Notes: generated from the sequence alone by a model not told the origin. 64,000 nt of DNA from Asparagopsis taxiformis (GCA_030407315.1 JALQPE010000606.1:55083-119082), one strand, 5' to 3'; shown: positions 1 to 11,276, numbered from the stretch's first letter. Numbers and translations are program-made.

Positions 1-2
1 CC

Positions 3-2099
3 GTCGCGCCCGCCCCATCCGTTAGGGCGGGTCAAGCCGTTGCTTCGCAGGCCGTCGCCTCTTCGTCTCGCCCGATGGCTCCATCTCGCCTGGTGGCTTC
101 CGTGACGCCTGCCGAGGCTGCTAGGGCCGATGCCCCACGGGATGATGACGCAACGGCGTCCGACTCGGGGAATTCGTCACCCGTCATTCCGGCTGCCGCG
201 GCCCCGTCGACGGGTGCAGCCGCGATGGCAGCGGCCGCTCGTTCGCGTCGTGCTGTGGCGGCGGCCCGCACGGGCGTGCCTCGTCGTGACGGTTCGCCTC
301 GTTCTCCTCGTCGGGATCCCTCGCCGGAGGGTGGTGACCCCGTTGGGACAGTCGGCACCGCCTCACGTGGCGGTGTGGCGCTCAACGTAGGCGTCCTGAC
401 CCACGCGTGGGCTGCGTTGCCCCGCGTGGGCATTACGGATGACGATCTCGCCACGTTGGCAAAGGATCGTCTGGACGCCCGCGCGGTTGTCGACTACATG
501 CGTTCCGCCGAGGATACGTGGGGGCGGGCAGCCGGGCGTCGTTTCGCCAACGGGCCACCGGGATCGGAACGTTACCAGATCCCGGCGTCGATACGTTGCG
601 ACCGCTCGTGGTTGCGTGACGTCAACGACGCGATCTACGTCGATCGTATGGACGCCTTCCTGTGGAAGGGGACGCCCGAGGAACCGCCGTTCATCTCGGT
701 GGCGTCCGTATTCGTATGTCCGCGGACACTTTCCGAAAGGCAACGTGCCGAATGGAAGACTGCTCTTTCGTTGAGCGTCATCTCCAAAAGCGTCGTGTCG
801 TACGACGACCATTTCGCGCTCCGTCACGTGAACGCAGACGACTACCGCGTGTCGCACGCGTCAGCTCCGTGGGTCGTCCCGAGCGAGCTCTACTTCCCGC
901 CGTTGCCGGAAGTAGTAGAGGAGTTTCCGTATCCTCGTGGATCGTCCACATTGCTACCACGCGTGGTGCATTATTTTACCGATGCCGTGAAGGACGCGCC
1001 TGCCCCCGTGAAGGAACGTTTCCTCATGGCCGTGGATATCGAACACGCAGCGATGCTCGCGTGCTCGCTGTTCGTGGAACGTCGTGTGTTCGGGCGCGCG
1101 TGCCTGCTGCCGGAGTCCACGTTGGACTTCCTGGCCGACTACGAGATGCTTCGTGCAATCCCGGTGGACGGTTCCGATACGTTCGTCTCCGTTACCAGCG
1201 CGTTGGCTGAGGCTCGCGGCGCCCTTGCGTTGGGGCCGGAGTATCGGGTTATACGTCCCGATTACGCAAGCGGCGATAACCAGGAGTTCGTCTCCGTGCG
1301 TAGCGATGGGGCTTACGTGCCGCGGGTCGCTTCCCGTTCCGAACGCCGTCGTGGCAATCGTACCGGTTATTTCGGTGGCCTCGGGGGCAACGAGCGCCCC
1401 CGAGGGACGCGTTCTGGCCGTCGTGGCCATCAAAACGAAGCGCCGCGTGCGCCGGATCCTCGAGAGATCGTGCCACGCGAGGCTACGGGAGGGGGCAACG
1501 TTGCCCGCGTCGGTCGTCCGGATGTGGCCACGCCGGCCGAGCGCGCGCCACGGTTCGTGAGCCTGGACGACCGCGTCTCCGATGAGGATGCCCGTCGGCT
1601 TCTCGGTACGTCGATGGCCGCTCCGCCTCGTGCGGACGGCTGGGTTATTCGTTCCCTCATTACGTCCGTGGCTCGCGCAGCCGAAGATTTCAGAGCCCAG
1701 ACGTTGGATCTGACTGCCCGCTTGGCAACGGAGCGCGCGATTTCGGAACGTCTCGCCGCGGCGACTCGTGGTTACGCACCGCCCGTTGGTGGTCGTAACG
1801 ATCCTTACGCATTTGCGAGTGGCGGCGGCTTCGGCGACCCCGTCGGGTATGGTCACGCAGCGGCGTACCTGCCACGCGACCCCGCTTCGGCGCGCCCTTC
1901 GGATACGCGCAGTCACGGGACTGCGGACCCTTACGCCAGGGACCCCGCGTCGCGTCGCGAGCGAGCCCCCGTGGTCACGCAGACCGTCGATCCGTACGCG
2001 CCGGGCTTCGTTCAGCCCAGTCGCAGCCGCAGCCACGATAGCCGCGGCGAAGGCCCTGGTCCGTATGACCCTGCGGGCAAGCGTTCTCGTCGCTACTAG
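3..2099 (+). CDS. Antisense accessory protein of gypsy element A (unknown function, 5' partial)
   Basis: Not recognised. The frame is open to the window edge; the first in-frame ATG in view is at 75 (674 aa from there), but the true start may be upstream. The first ~100 residues are Ala/Pro/Arg/Ser-rich and look disordered. A folded-looking core follows, rich in aromatics and charged residues. The C-terminal ~150 residues are Gly/Tyr/Arg/Ser-rich with RS-type dipeptides and end in a basic tail (KRSRRY). The core resembles the frame at 12671-15381 in element B, for example a shared LP.V.HY segment followed by a hydrophobic stretch ending in FVERR. Both lie downstream of pol on the strand opposite to gag-pol. 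Extra antisense frames at this position are known in some plant LTR elements. Role unknown; an RNA-binding or regulatory role would be a guess from the basic tail. Confidence 0.7.
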   Translation, partial: VAPAPSVRAGQAVASQAVASSSRPMAPSRLVASVTPAEAARADAPRDDDATASDSGNSSPVIPAAAAPSTGAAAMAAAARSRRAVAAARTGVPRRDGSPRSPRRDPSPEGGDPVGTVGTASRGGVALNVGVLTHAWAALPRVGITDDDLATLAKDRLDARAVVDYMRSAEDTWGRAAGRRFANGPPGSERYQIPASIRCDRSWLRDVNDAIYVDRMDAFLWKGTPEEPPFISVASVFVCPRTLSERQRAEWKTALSLSVISKSVVSYDDHFALRHVNADDYRVSHASAPWVVPSELYFPPLPEVVEEFPYPRGSSTLLPRVVHYFTDAVKDAPAPVKERFLMAVDIEHAAMLACSLFVERRVFGRACLLPESTLDFLADYEMLRAIPVDGSDTFVSVTSALAEARGALALGPEYRVIRPDYASGDNQEFVSVRSDGAYVPRVASRSERRRGNRTGYFGGLGGNERPRGTRSGRRGHQNEAPRAPDPREIVPREATGGGNVARVGRPDVATPAERAPRFVSLDDRVSDEDARRLLGTSMAAPPRADGWVIRSLITSVARAAEDFRAQTLDLTARLATERAISERLAAATRGYAPPVGGRNDPYAFASGGGFGDPVGYGHAAAYLPRDPASARPSDTRSHGTADPYARDPASRRERAPVVTQTVDPYAPGFVQPSRSRSHDSRGEGPGPYDPAGKRSRRY

Positions 2100-4253
2100 G
2101 TCGTTCCTAGGTTAGTTCGTAGGCCACGTAGGCTTCTAGCATCGTGTTGCTTTCGTAAACTTTCGTCTTGTTTCTTTGCGTGATCGCATGGCTCCGTTGA
2201 GCTTCGTAATTCGTGTTTGGCAGGTCGTCTGCAGCGGGGGAGGGGTAAGCGTTAAGCCCCTCCCCACAATTTTTTTTGTTGTGGCGTCTACCCCGTTGGG
2301 CGTCGTAGAGCTTTCGTAGCTAGTCTTCCGCGTTCGCAGCGGCGTGTGCCCGTTGGCAGGTTCGTACAAATCGTAACTATTCGGCTAAGCGGCGGCGCGT
2401 AGCGGCGGCTTTTCACTGCGAGTGGTACGTTAACCTCGATCGTAGAGCCCGTTGGCGCGCGTATCATTTAGTAACTAACTCAAAAATCGTTTCCGCCGTC
2501 GTTTCTCGTTCGGATAACCCCGTCGGGTGTCGAATTCCGTTGAGCATTCGAGCTCTTTGGCACGTAGCACGTCGGTGCCAATTTTAATTTGCTCCGATGA
2601 GCTGGACGGAAAATTCGCCAAACGTCAGGCCGACTCGCGCGTGAGTTGGCTTGACGTTTCACGCCGTTGCGTGTACGCGGCGGTGCGTCGTGGCGCGTCG
2701 CAGTTCCGTTGACAACGTCTTTGCCGGCGGGCTTGGCTTTTCGTATAGCCGTTAACACCGTTAGCGCCGTCGCGCTTTACGTTCCCGCGGCTTCACGTTA
2801 GCCGGTGGCGCAACCGTTGCGCTAGTCCGCTTCGCGTGGTGGCGTCGTTCGCCGCGGCGTCCGAGGAGCGTTTCGTTAGCTCATCCGTTATGTGGTGCGA
2901 CGTGCACCTGGGCATACGTAATGCTCGCCCTCTACGCCGTTGCGTAATTTCGTTTATTCGCCTTGCGAACCCGACGGGGACACGATTGACGGAGTCGTTT
3001 CGCATGCCCGCGGGCGTTTGAGGCTGCCTCGTGAGCCAAGTTCGTCGGCAGACGTTGCCTTCAGCTGTGCCGTTTACGTTGGCTACCGCTTGTACGCCGT
3101 TGCGTATTCGTATTTCGTTTCGTGCGTTCGACCCGTTGAGGTACGTCGTTATCGTTACGACGTCCGCGTACCTCGCTCGTCTCCTGACCGACGTGGCCGG
3201 TGGCGCGTGCGCCTTCGAATGCGTACGAGGTTGCAGCTTCGTTAGCTTTTACGGTTATGACGCGGACGTGTGCGTCTTCGTCTTCGTGACCGTACGTGGT
3301 CAACCCCTTTCGGGTTTGCTCGTGCGTTTCGACTAGCCGGCGGGCTTTTTGCTTTCGCGCGTCATTCGCTATGCCCGCGTGGCAGGACACCGTTGTGTCG
3401 TTCCGTGGTTGCCGTACGTGGCTGCCGTGTTCGGCATCGTGCCACACGATGGCGATTCGGTTCGCCGTCCGTTGTCGCGGCCTCGTTGGCTCGTCGTTCG
3501 CACGCTTTATTCGCGCGCTTCGTGCGCTGAGACCCGTTGGTCTAATTCGTCGGCTAACGTATAGCTTCGTTCCGCTTCGTGCGTGGAGTTTCGTAGTGAG
3601 GCCGTTGCCATCTTCGTTGGGGACGCGTCCGTCCTACGTCGTTTCTCCGCCTTCCGGCATCACGTTGCCGTTAGCTCGCGAGCTGTTTGGCGTTGACCTC
3701 GTTGGTCGATGCGACTCGTTGTCAGCGGCTGTCCACGGGGACGTACGATGGCTCACGTGACATGCCAAAATTACGAAATTTTCGGGGCACGCGTGTCCCG
3801 AGATTTGGCCGGATTAGCGCACTGTAATCGGCCCGATTTTTCGTACCGTGCGTCCATGGCCCGCTGGCCCAAGTATAATTTTTCGCGCGAAAAATCTGAC
3901 GTGTTGTCCGTCCGTGGCCCGTGGTGTCGTCACCTTTGCCCGTGGGGCGGTCAACACTGTCGAGCCAGTCGTGGCTCTTCACATCGTGTGAATCGTCCGC
4001 GCGTGGACTCGTTGTCCAATCTTTCGTTGGCGCTCGTGCCTCCACCAACGTATGGTGTCGAAAACGAAAAGAGCGACGGCTCTAGCACGCATCGCGCCCC
4101 CCCCCAACGCAAGGGTGGACGTCCCGGCCACTCGTTGTGCCTTCGCTTCTCGTTCGTGCGGCTCGTCGCCTTCGTTTGTTGCATCGTGCAACGTCGCGCA
4201 CGCGTGCGCTTAACCCGACGCTCGTGTGCGTTTTCGGGGACCGTCGTGGCCTT
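2100..4253. other. Gene-poor spacer of element A between pol and antisense frame
   Basis: About 2.1 kb between two convergent frames, the stop of the antisense frame (2099) and the stop of pol (4254). Only short, mutually inconsistent open frames are present. The sequence is dominated by short words such as gttcgt and cgttgcg, giving a degenerate low-complexity texture, with a short run of t at 2270-2278. Element B has a spacer of similar length at the same place (15382-17385), so it is a structural part of this family. I see no recognisable gene in it. Confidence 0.6.
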
Positions 4254-7200
4254 TCACGTTGTTGCTCGTCGCACGCGTGCGAAGTATCGAGAGACGCTCT
4301 CTTCAGATACGTTCCGGCGGGGCTCCCACGTAGGGTTACGATACCCGACCCACTTCACGAGGAAGTCTAACGTTCCGTCCTCGTTCACGCGGTGGTTGAG
4401 TAGGTCGTCTACTACATACGCCGGACCGTCGCGGTTCTTGTCGAGGTCTGCCTCGGTGGCATCGTATGGCTCCGGCGGGGGCGCGTTCGCCGGCGTTGGC
4501 GCGTACGCAACGCGGTCCGAGTTGACACGTTCAACTACGTCTCCTCGTTGGATGACGAACGTTCGTACGTCGTTACGTAGTACGCGGAACGGTCCCAACG
4601 CGTGGTTGCCGAGCTTCGTGCCCTTCGTGGTCCCGTCCGTCGGGTCGATGAATACGTATTCTCCCGCGCGGATGTTTCGATTCGAGACACGGACTCGCTT
4701 GTCGAAATTTCGTTTATAACGTGCCTGCGCGGCCTTCAGCGTTCGATACGCGTTATCCATCGTTGTGGCGAGCTCACGAACGTAAGTGGCTCGCCCTCCC
4801 CCGTCGGGTAGTTCGCGGTTCGTTACCGACGTGTGTAGCGCCAACGGTGGCGGTGGATTCGTGAGAATCAAATCGAAGGGCGTCGTGCCCGTGCTCGAAT
4901 GCACATGCGTGTTGTACGCAAACGTTAACGCCGATGCGTATCGATCCCAGTCGTTCTGGTTTTCGTTCACGTAATTGCGCAGCATCGCCAGGATCGTCCT
5001 GTTGTAGCGCTCCACCTGCCCGTTCGTTTGGGGGTGGTACGTCGACGTAAAGACGTTCGTTACGCCAATCTCGTTGCAAACGCGCTGGAAGAACTTAGCA
5101 GCGAACTGCTTTCCGTTGTCGCTTATGAGCGTCCGTGGGGGTCCATACGAGAAGACCCACGCGTTGACGAACGCACTCGCCACGTTGGCGGAATCGATAT
5201 TACGTAGAGGTACGACTCTAGTCAGCTTCGTGAAGCGGTCCGTTATCACGAGAATAAATCGGTTACCACGCGTGGTCTTCGTAAGCGGACCTAGTATGTC
5301 GATACATAGGTCTCGCAACGGCTCCGTAGCCGGAAATAAACGTAACGGGTTCGTCCGTTTGCGAAGCTTCACGCGGTTCTTCGCACATCCAACGCAGTTT
5401 CGTACCGTTGCGTGGATGTCGGCGGCCATCGCGGGCCAGTAGTACGTCCTCCGTAGGGTGTAGTACATACGTGTTTGCCCGGGATGTCCAGCGAGGACGT
5501 GGTGGTGCGTTAACTCCAGCAGCCGCGGCCGTAACGAAGCCGGCACAACGATTTGTGTACGTTCCTCGTCGTGAGGGTTCCGGCGTCGGAGTAGGCCATC
5601 GTGGCCTTCGAAGAATGCAGCGTCCTGCGTCTCGGACTGTCGTGTCAGTATCGTTTGACAGAACGCGTCCTCGCGTTGAGCTTCGATAAGCTCGTCCCTC
5701 GTAATGGGAAGCTGAACGTCAGCTGGTGGCACGCGTGCCGAATCGTCTTCAGCAGCGCGCTGTTCGTCGAGGAAATCCGGTTCCTCGTCGAGAACGTCAT
5801 CGAGCGACGCGTCGCGGTTGAACTCGAGTCCATCGTTGCCAGCCGTCGCGGCTGGTGTCCGTTCGTCACGAGTCTCGTTCGACGGGTCGTCGTGACCCCT
5901 GGCATTCGTTGCCTTTTTACGTACGGACGTCGTTCGTCCTTGCCCATTTCGTGTGGGTTGTCGACGACTGCGAGTCGTCACGAGGACCGCGTCCCCGTAC
6001 GATGGTACGTCATCGTCGACGGGTCGACCGTCGTCATACGTAGATATCACACGTGATAAAGCGTCAGGTACCTGGTGCACGCGCCCAGGCCTGTACGTAA
6101 CTTCGAAATCGAATTCGGCAACGCGTAGCCTCCATCGTAGTAGTCGTCCGGACGCGTCCGTCAACGTCATCAGCCAACGTAAGGCTTCGTGGTCCGTACG
6201 TACGGTGAACCGCTGACCCTCTACGTAGGGTCGGAGCGACGTTATCGCCCAGACGACGGAGTAGCACTCGCGCTCGGTCGCCGAGTAACCACGTTCGGTT
6301 TCGTTAAGGGTCTTCGACCAGTACCCAATCGGCACCCATTCGTTGGGCTTATCTTCGTTTTGCTGCTGGAGCAACGTAGCTCCCAGCTGATACGCCGACG
6401 CGTCGGTATCGATCATGAACGGACGTCCCGCCTTCGGAAGGTGCAATACTGGTGGCGACACCAGTATTGTCTTCAACGTTTCGAACGCATTCGTTTGCGC
6501 GTCAGTTGGATTCGTCCAATCGGGGGAAGCGTCCTTCTTCAACATCGTGTTGAGTGGCCGAGCGATCTCGGCATACGCCTTTACGAAACGGCGGTAAACG
6601 TTGGCCGCGCCCAAAAACGATCGACATTGCGTCTTGTCTCGCGGGAACGTAGCCGTACGAAAGGCTTCCTTGTTCCGTGCTGCGACGTGCAGCTTCCCTG
6701 GGGTAATCACGTGCCCCAGGTAGTCAACTCGTGGTTGAAAGAACGAGCACTTCGTGAGCTTTAACGTTACTCCCGCTGCGCGTAGCAGGGAAAGCACCTG
6801 GTCAACGTGACCCAGGTGAGACTCGAGGTCTTTCGAAAAGACGATTACGTCGTCTAAGTAAACAAGGCACGATTGCCAACGTACTCCGGAGAGGATGATG
6901 TCCAACGTCCGCTGAAACGTAGCGGGGGCATTTCGTAGCCCGAATGGCATTCGCACGTAGCGATACGTTCCCATGAAAGACGTAAACGTTGTCTTATCAC
7001 GGTCCTCGGCGGAGACGGGCACTTGCCAGTAACCGGCGTTACAGTCGAGTGTCGTGAAGATGGCGGCGTCGCCCAACGAATCGAGGCAGTCTTCCATACG
7101 AGGAAGCGGGTACGAATCAGCGATCGTTTTCGCGTTCAAACGCCTGTAGTCGACACAGAAACGTAAGGATCCGTCCTTCTTCGGCACCAACACGATTGGT

Positions 7201-8843
7201 GACGCCCATTCGCTGGACGCGGGTTCGATAACCCCTTCGTTGAGCATCTTCGTGATCTGCTCCTCGGCTATCGTACGTAAAGCCGGACCCTGACGATAGG
7301 GCATTGAACGTATGGGCCGCGTGCCCGGTTCGAGTTCGATTCGATGCTCCGTAGCATTGATTTCGCCGAGGCGTCCGCTCGTCCACATTGACGAATGTGT
7401 AGCTAGCATCTCGTTGATGCGCTTTCGTAAATCCTCGTCGTCGAGGTGCGACAAATCGATTGTCGACTGCCAATCCGTGGCGGGGTCGTTCCCCTTTTCG
7501 TTGACCAACGGGTCTGGCGTTTCGTCGCCCAACCCGTTCGTATTTGTCCGCGTCGTCGCGTCGACTAGCGGTAGGTTCAAAACCTTCGCGAGGGCTTCGC
7601 CGCCCTCACGCTTGAGTGGGACGATTCCCAACGGGGAGCGTACCGCGTACGCAATCGTCGCGCCTTTCGGCAGCTCGCGGTCCTTCTTCGTGAAGTTAGA
7701 TACGATAATAGAGAACGTCTCTCTGGGTCCTACGTCGACCACTCCGTTGGCTATACGAAGCCCATGCCGGAATTGCACCGACGCTTTCGGTTCGAGGAAC
7801 ACGAGTCCGGTCGCATCCGTCGTCACGTTGACGGTCCGTTGCGACATCGCCGGTACACGCGTGTACTTCGTCAGGCGAACCGAAAACGTTCGGCTTGGCC
7901 GATTCGAGGCCGCGTTACGCTCGCGGCGTTTCGGGTGTTCCACGTTTGGATTCGTCTCTTCCCCCTCCTCGTATGGAGTCGTCGTATCACCCTCCGCGAT
8001 AATGGGTATCGTATCTCCTCGATGGAGGTCGATCGTTTGCGCTCGACAGCGTATAGCATCGACATGCTTCGACATGAACGACGTGCCCATTATGACGGGG
8101 ACAGCCAGCGTGTTGGCTACGAAGAATTTTACGCGGAACAGCGAGTTCCCCAGCCTGACACGAAGCAGGATGGCGCCTTCGATAGGCAAACGTCGCCCGT
8201 TGGCGTCTCCGAGCTTCGGTAGCTCTTCGTCACGTAGACAGCGGTCGACCCAGTCGTAGGGTAGTAAACTTGTTCGTATCAAGTTGTAGCCGCTGCACGT
8301 ATCCATCGCGATGGTAATCGCCCTCATCACGTTGAGGTCTAGTCCGATCGTTCCGGATACGATATAATGCTTCGACGCAAGTAGGCACGTATGCCCGTCG
8401 AGGACCAACGGTTCGGTCCTGACCGGCGCGCGGTCTACGTCTTCGCTAGCGGTTCGTCGCTTCACCGTATGAGCCCGTATGGCTTCTTTTGCGTCGACAC
8501 GCTTCGTATAAGCCGCGTGCTTGGCTTTCTCGCGCTCGGAAGCGTCGTGCTTCCGGGTAGCGCGTCTCGCTCGTCTGCGAGGCTTCCTCTTCGTGTGAGG
8601 TTCGTTTGTCCCGTCGGACTTCGTTTCTTCCCCCACGTCGGGTGTCGTGTGACTCGAGTTGGCCTTCGCGGCCGTGAGCTTTACGTAACTCTCGTTCATC
8701 GGTGAGCCTGCGGAGGACCAATCATCGACGTCGGTCGTCCCCCTTTTACGTAAGGGTTCAGGCGATGTGGGTGGCTCGTGACCTACATCGCCTGGTCGTT
8801 TTCCGGCGCGAGGCCGTTCGACACGTCGTCGTCGTGAGCCCAC
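4254..8843 (-). CDS. pol: Gypsy A Pol: protease, reverse transcriptase, RNase H, integrase, chromodomain
   Basis: Intact 1529-aa Pol. The order is a basic N-terminal region, an aspartic protease-like region (DTCSG at 181-185, where DTGA/S is expected), reverse transcriptase with the YLDD box at 662-665, RNase H starting near a TDAS motif, and an integrase zinc finger (H..H..C..C). The DD35E core has D1182, D1242 (in SDNGKQF) and E1278 (in NGQVERYN). A C-terminal chromodomain (LVKWVGY...TWEP) would steer integration by binding modified histones. The start overlaps the end of gag by about 60 nt and pol lies in the -1 frame relative to gag, which suggests expression by -1 frameshifting. The protease Gly to Cys change probably disables polyprotein cleavage in this copy. 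Confidence 0.92.
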   Translation of the reverse strand: MGSRRRRVERPRAGKRPGDVGHEPPTSPEPLRKRGTTDVDDWSSAGSPMNESYVKLTAAKANSSHTTPDVGEETKSDGTNEPHTKRKPRRRARRATRKHDASEREKAKHAAYTKRVDAKEAIRAHTVKRRTASEDVDRAPVRTEPLVLDGHTCLLASKHYIVSGTIGLDLNVMRAITIAMDTCSGYNLIRTSLLPYDWVDRCLRDEELPKLGDANGRRLPIEGAILLRVRLGNSLFRVKFFVANTLAVPVIMGTSFMSKHVDAIRCRAQTIDLHRGDTIPIIAEGDTTTPYEEGEETNPNVEHPKRRERNAASNRPSRTFSVRLTKYTRVPAMSQRTVNVTTDATGLVFLEPKASVQFRHGLRIANGVVDVGPRETFSIIVSNFTKKDRELPKGATIAYAVRSPLGIVPLKREGGEALAKVLNLPLVDATTRTNTNGLGDETPDPLVNEKGNDPATDWQSTIDLSHLDDEDLRKRINEMLATHSSMWTSGRLGEINATEHRIELEPGTRPIRSMPYRQGPALRTIAEEQITKMLNEGVIEPASSEWASPIVLVPKKDGSLRFCVDYRRLNAKTIADSYPLPRMEDCLDSLGDAAIFTTLDCNAGYWQVPVSAEDRDKTTFTSFMGTYRYVRMPFGLRNAPATFQRTLDIILSGVRWQSCLVYLDDVIVFSKDLESHLGHVDQVLSLLRAAGVTLKLTKCSFFQPRVDYLGHVITPGKLHVAARNKEAFRTATFPRDKTQCRSFLGAANVYRRFVKAYAEIARPLNTMLKKDASPDWTNPTDAQTNAFETLKTILVSPPVLHLPKAGRPFMIDTDASAYQLGATLLQQQNEDKPNEWVPIGYWSKTLNETERGYSATERECYSVVWAITSLRPYVEGQRFTVRTDHEALRWLMTLTDASGRLLRWRLRVAEFDFEVTYRPGRVHQVPDALSRVISTYDDGRPVDDDVPSYGDAVLVTTRSRRQPTRNGQGRTTSVRKKATNARGHDDPSNETRDERTPAATAGNDGLEFNRDASLDDVLDEEPDFLDEQRAAEDDSARVPPADVQLPITRDELIEAQREDAFCQTILTRQSETQDAAFFEGHDGLLRRRNPHDEERTQIVVPASLRPRLLELTHHHVLAGHPGQTRMYYTLRRTYYWPAMAADIHATVRNCVGCAKNRVKLRKRTNPLRLFPATEPLRDLCIDILGPLTKTTRGNRFILVITDRFTKLTRVVPLRNIDSANVASAFVNAWVFSYGPPRTLISDNGKQFAAKFFQRVCNEIGVTNVFTSTYHPQTNGQVERYNRTILAMLRNYVNENQNDWDRYASALTFAYNTHVHSSTGTTPFDLILTNPPPPLALHTSVTNRELPDGGGRATYVRELATTMDNAYRTLKAAQARYKRNFDKRVRVSNRNIRAGEYVFIDPTDGTTKGTKLGNHALGPFRVLRNDVRTFVIQRGDVVERVNSDRVAYAPTPANAPPPEPYDATEADLDKNRDGPAYVVDDLLNHRVNEDGTLDFLVKWVGYRNPTWEPRRNVSEESVSRYFARVRRATT

Positions 8844-11189
8844 GAAGCTCGTTCGTCATCGTGACTCGTTTCCACCTCGAGTGGTGTTTCGTCAGCGGAA
8901 GTCGTCACGTAGACTCCGCTGCGGCCATTACGCTGGCCATTTCGTTCGTTCGCCCACGGGCGGGGGTCACGTCGGTCATTACGAAAGTCGCCGCGGCGCC
9001 TGTCGAAGGGCCTTCCCCCGTCACGATTGGGGTTTCGGAGTATCGTAGGCGGCGTGCCGTACCTCCGCGGGGTCACGTTCCCTCGCTCACCAGGTCGTTC
9101 CTGGTTACGTTTGGCCATTCGTTGGCGGAAGTACTCAGCCTGACGTGGGTTGCTCTTCACGTGGAAGAGGTAGTACTTGTACGCGAAAAAGATCCGTTGA
9201 TCTGGCGTCAGACGCGGACACGTAAACGTCGAGTGGCCATCTTCGCGGCATGACCAACACGACAGCGTCCAGTAATCATTCGGGATTACGGAGTGCGCCA
9301 ATTGCGTCTGCTCGCTCGTGAGCTTCGGCACGTCCTCGCATGGACGGTTCAATCGAGCTTCGAGCTCGTCCGGCTTTTCGTTTGCCGTTTTCGTATCGTT
9401 GGGCGGCGGCCCGTTCGTGAAGAGGATCGCCTCCAAATTCTCGGCAACGTGAGCCGCAGCGAGCGACACGTCGTCATCGTCCCTCGCGGGGATGTTCGGG
9501 TTACCATCGTGGTAACTGGGCTCGCTAGCCCGTTCATTACGTAAGTACGCGGACTCATCGTAGTCCGCGAACTTCCTCGACTCGTGGTCGGAAATAGCCA
9601 ACGTAGGCTTCACCGGAAACCGCACTTTCGGTTTCGCGGCTGACGCGACAGCTGCCGTACGTGCACGGAAGGTCGTTCCTTCGGCCGTCGCCAATCGTCT
9701 CACAACGGTGAGGTCGTTCCTCTCTCGTTCGGGGAGTGACCGGAGTCGTTCCGTCACGGCTGCCCGCGTCGAGGGCAGCAAACCACGTACGTAGTGGTGA
9801 ACGAGGAGTCGATCCGTAAACACGTAGTTGCACGCCCGCGTGGCGGTGTCGAGTCTATCAGCGTACTGATTCTCGTCCTCGTTAGGACTCTGCGTGATCA
9901 TCGTGACCTTTTCGTAGGCCTCCTGCAGCACGTCGTCTTGCAGGTATCGTTTAATCAACGCGTTGATTACGTGAGGCCACGAGAACCTCTTCGTCGGATC
10001 AGTCGTGATCACGCCAGTCGTACACTGGGAATCGTAGAACCGTCGGGCGTCCCCTTCGAGGAAGAAGTGCAGCGCACGTACTGCCACTCCCTCGCACACT
10101 CCGAGTGTGCTGAACCCATCACGTATTTGGGCGAGGAATCCGAGCAACGTAATCGGATTCCGGCCGGAGAACGGCTTTAACGTAGGGAAAAGTCCCTCCA
10201 GCTCACGTTTGAGCTTATGTACGCTTTGACTCTCGTTCACGTAGAGATGTTCACGTACATCGTTAAGTCGGTACATGCGGTACGACACCACGTTCGCAAA
10301 TGCGTCGAGCATTGTCGTGTGCTCTGCCAACGCGTGGCAAACGGGTCCGAGGGCGTTCCCTGGTAAGCGTACCGCGTCGGCACGTTCGTTTTCGTGGACT
10401 CGCGTGTCCGTCGTGCCGAACGTACCCAGCCACGGAATGTACGTCTCGCGTGGCGTGGGGGCTCTCGTATCGAATTGCGCAGCTCGTGCTGCGTCCCGCC
10501 GACCGCGCGTGGTCTGGCGTATCGTTAAAACGTAATTGCCTTCGTGGCGTCCCGTTGGGGTTGGCGATGGCTCGTTGCACTGTCGCCCCCCTTCCGTACG
10601 TTGTCGGGGTCGTCGGACCGGGTTTTGGTGGGTATCCTCCCGGAACGGCCGGGGAGGATTGCGAGTTATAGGCGCGCGAGCCTTCTTCGTAATTCGGATC
10701 GCTTCCGCTCGGCGGAGCGGAACGTCCGGCGACGATTTCGTTGAATACTACGACAAACGAGTCGAGTCTTCCCTCCACGGCGGAGAGGCGGTTTCGTAAA
10801 TCTTCGTTTTCCCGTTCGAGGGTCGCTGAGCGTTCACGTAACGCACGAGCTTCGCGCTCCGAGACTCCGAGTCTCTGCCTTACGGCTTCGTCGACGGCCG
10901 CGTCGCTCGCCCTTTCGATGTGACCTCGAAGGTCTTCGTACACTACGCGTAGTGCCGTGGGAGTCACGTTCCCTTCGTTGAGCTGACCGCGCGTTGCGGG
11001 GTCCATACTCACGGACTCAAACGGGCTTACCGTACGTGGTAGCTGGCCGATCGCCTCGATATCCGGCGGGATAGATCGATCAGTCGCGAAGATCGCTTCT
11101 GCTGACAAGGCCACGTCGGCTTCGGCGTCCGCTGACGTTGGCAACGGTTGCCTGGGCGACGCGCTGGAATTCGACACAGCGTAATTCAT
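8783..11189 (-). pseudogene. gag: Gypsy A Gag, broken by a one-base insertion
   Basis: Capsid/nucleocapsid protein of element A. From the ATG at 11189 it encodes an Ala/Ser-rich N-terminus, a short coiled coil (heptads around ERENEDLRNRLSAVEGRL), a Pro/Gly-rich linker, then a retrotransposon Gag domain. Near the C-terminus is a canonical CX2CX4HX4C zinc knuckle (CWSCREDGHSTFTC) followed by an Arg/Asn-rich tail. The frame shifts at 10495-10497: this copy reads ccc where the copy at 32816-34190 has one base fewer in an otherwise matching stretch. The C-terminal part therefore reads in another frame from about 10330. The in-frame alternative just upstream (a ttg near 11243) is less likely as a start. 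Pol overlaps the 3' end in the -1 frame. Confidence 0.85.
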
Positions 11190-11276
11190 AGACCGTCGTC
11201 TGTAGCGTAGCACGTAGCTTTTCGTTAACGTAAAAGAGCTCAACCTCGTTGGTTGTCGTTATGCTCGTAGCAACTT

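Noticed and set aside
32..454. Long minus-strand frame opposite the start of the antisense gene
   Set aside because: Shadow of the GC-rich coding frame on the other strand; composition Ala/Arg/Ser only and no motif.
954..2036. 360-codon minus-strand frame
   Set aside because: Arg/Thr-rich mirror of the plus-strand accessory gene in high-GC sequence; the plus frame is the one conserved in element B.
3709..4719. 336-codon plus-strand frame overlapping the 3' end of element A pol
   Set aside because: Half of it lies antisense to the chromodomain-coding part of pol and the rest covers the low-complexity spacer; no counterpart in element B.
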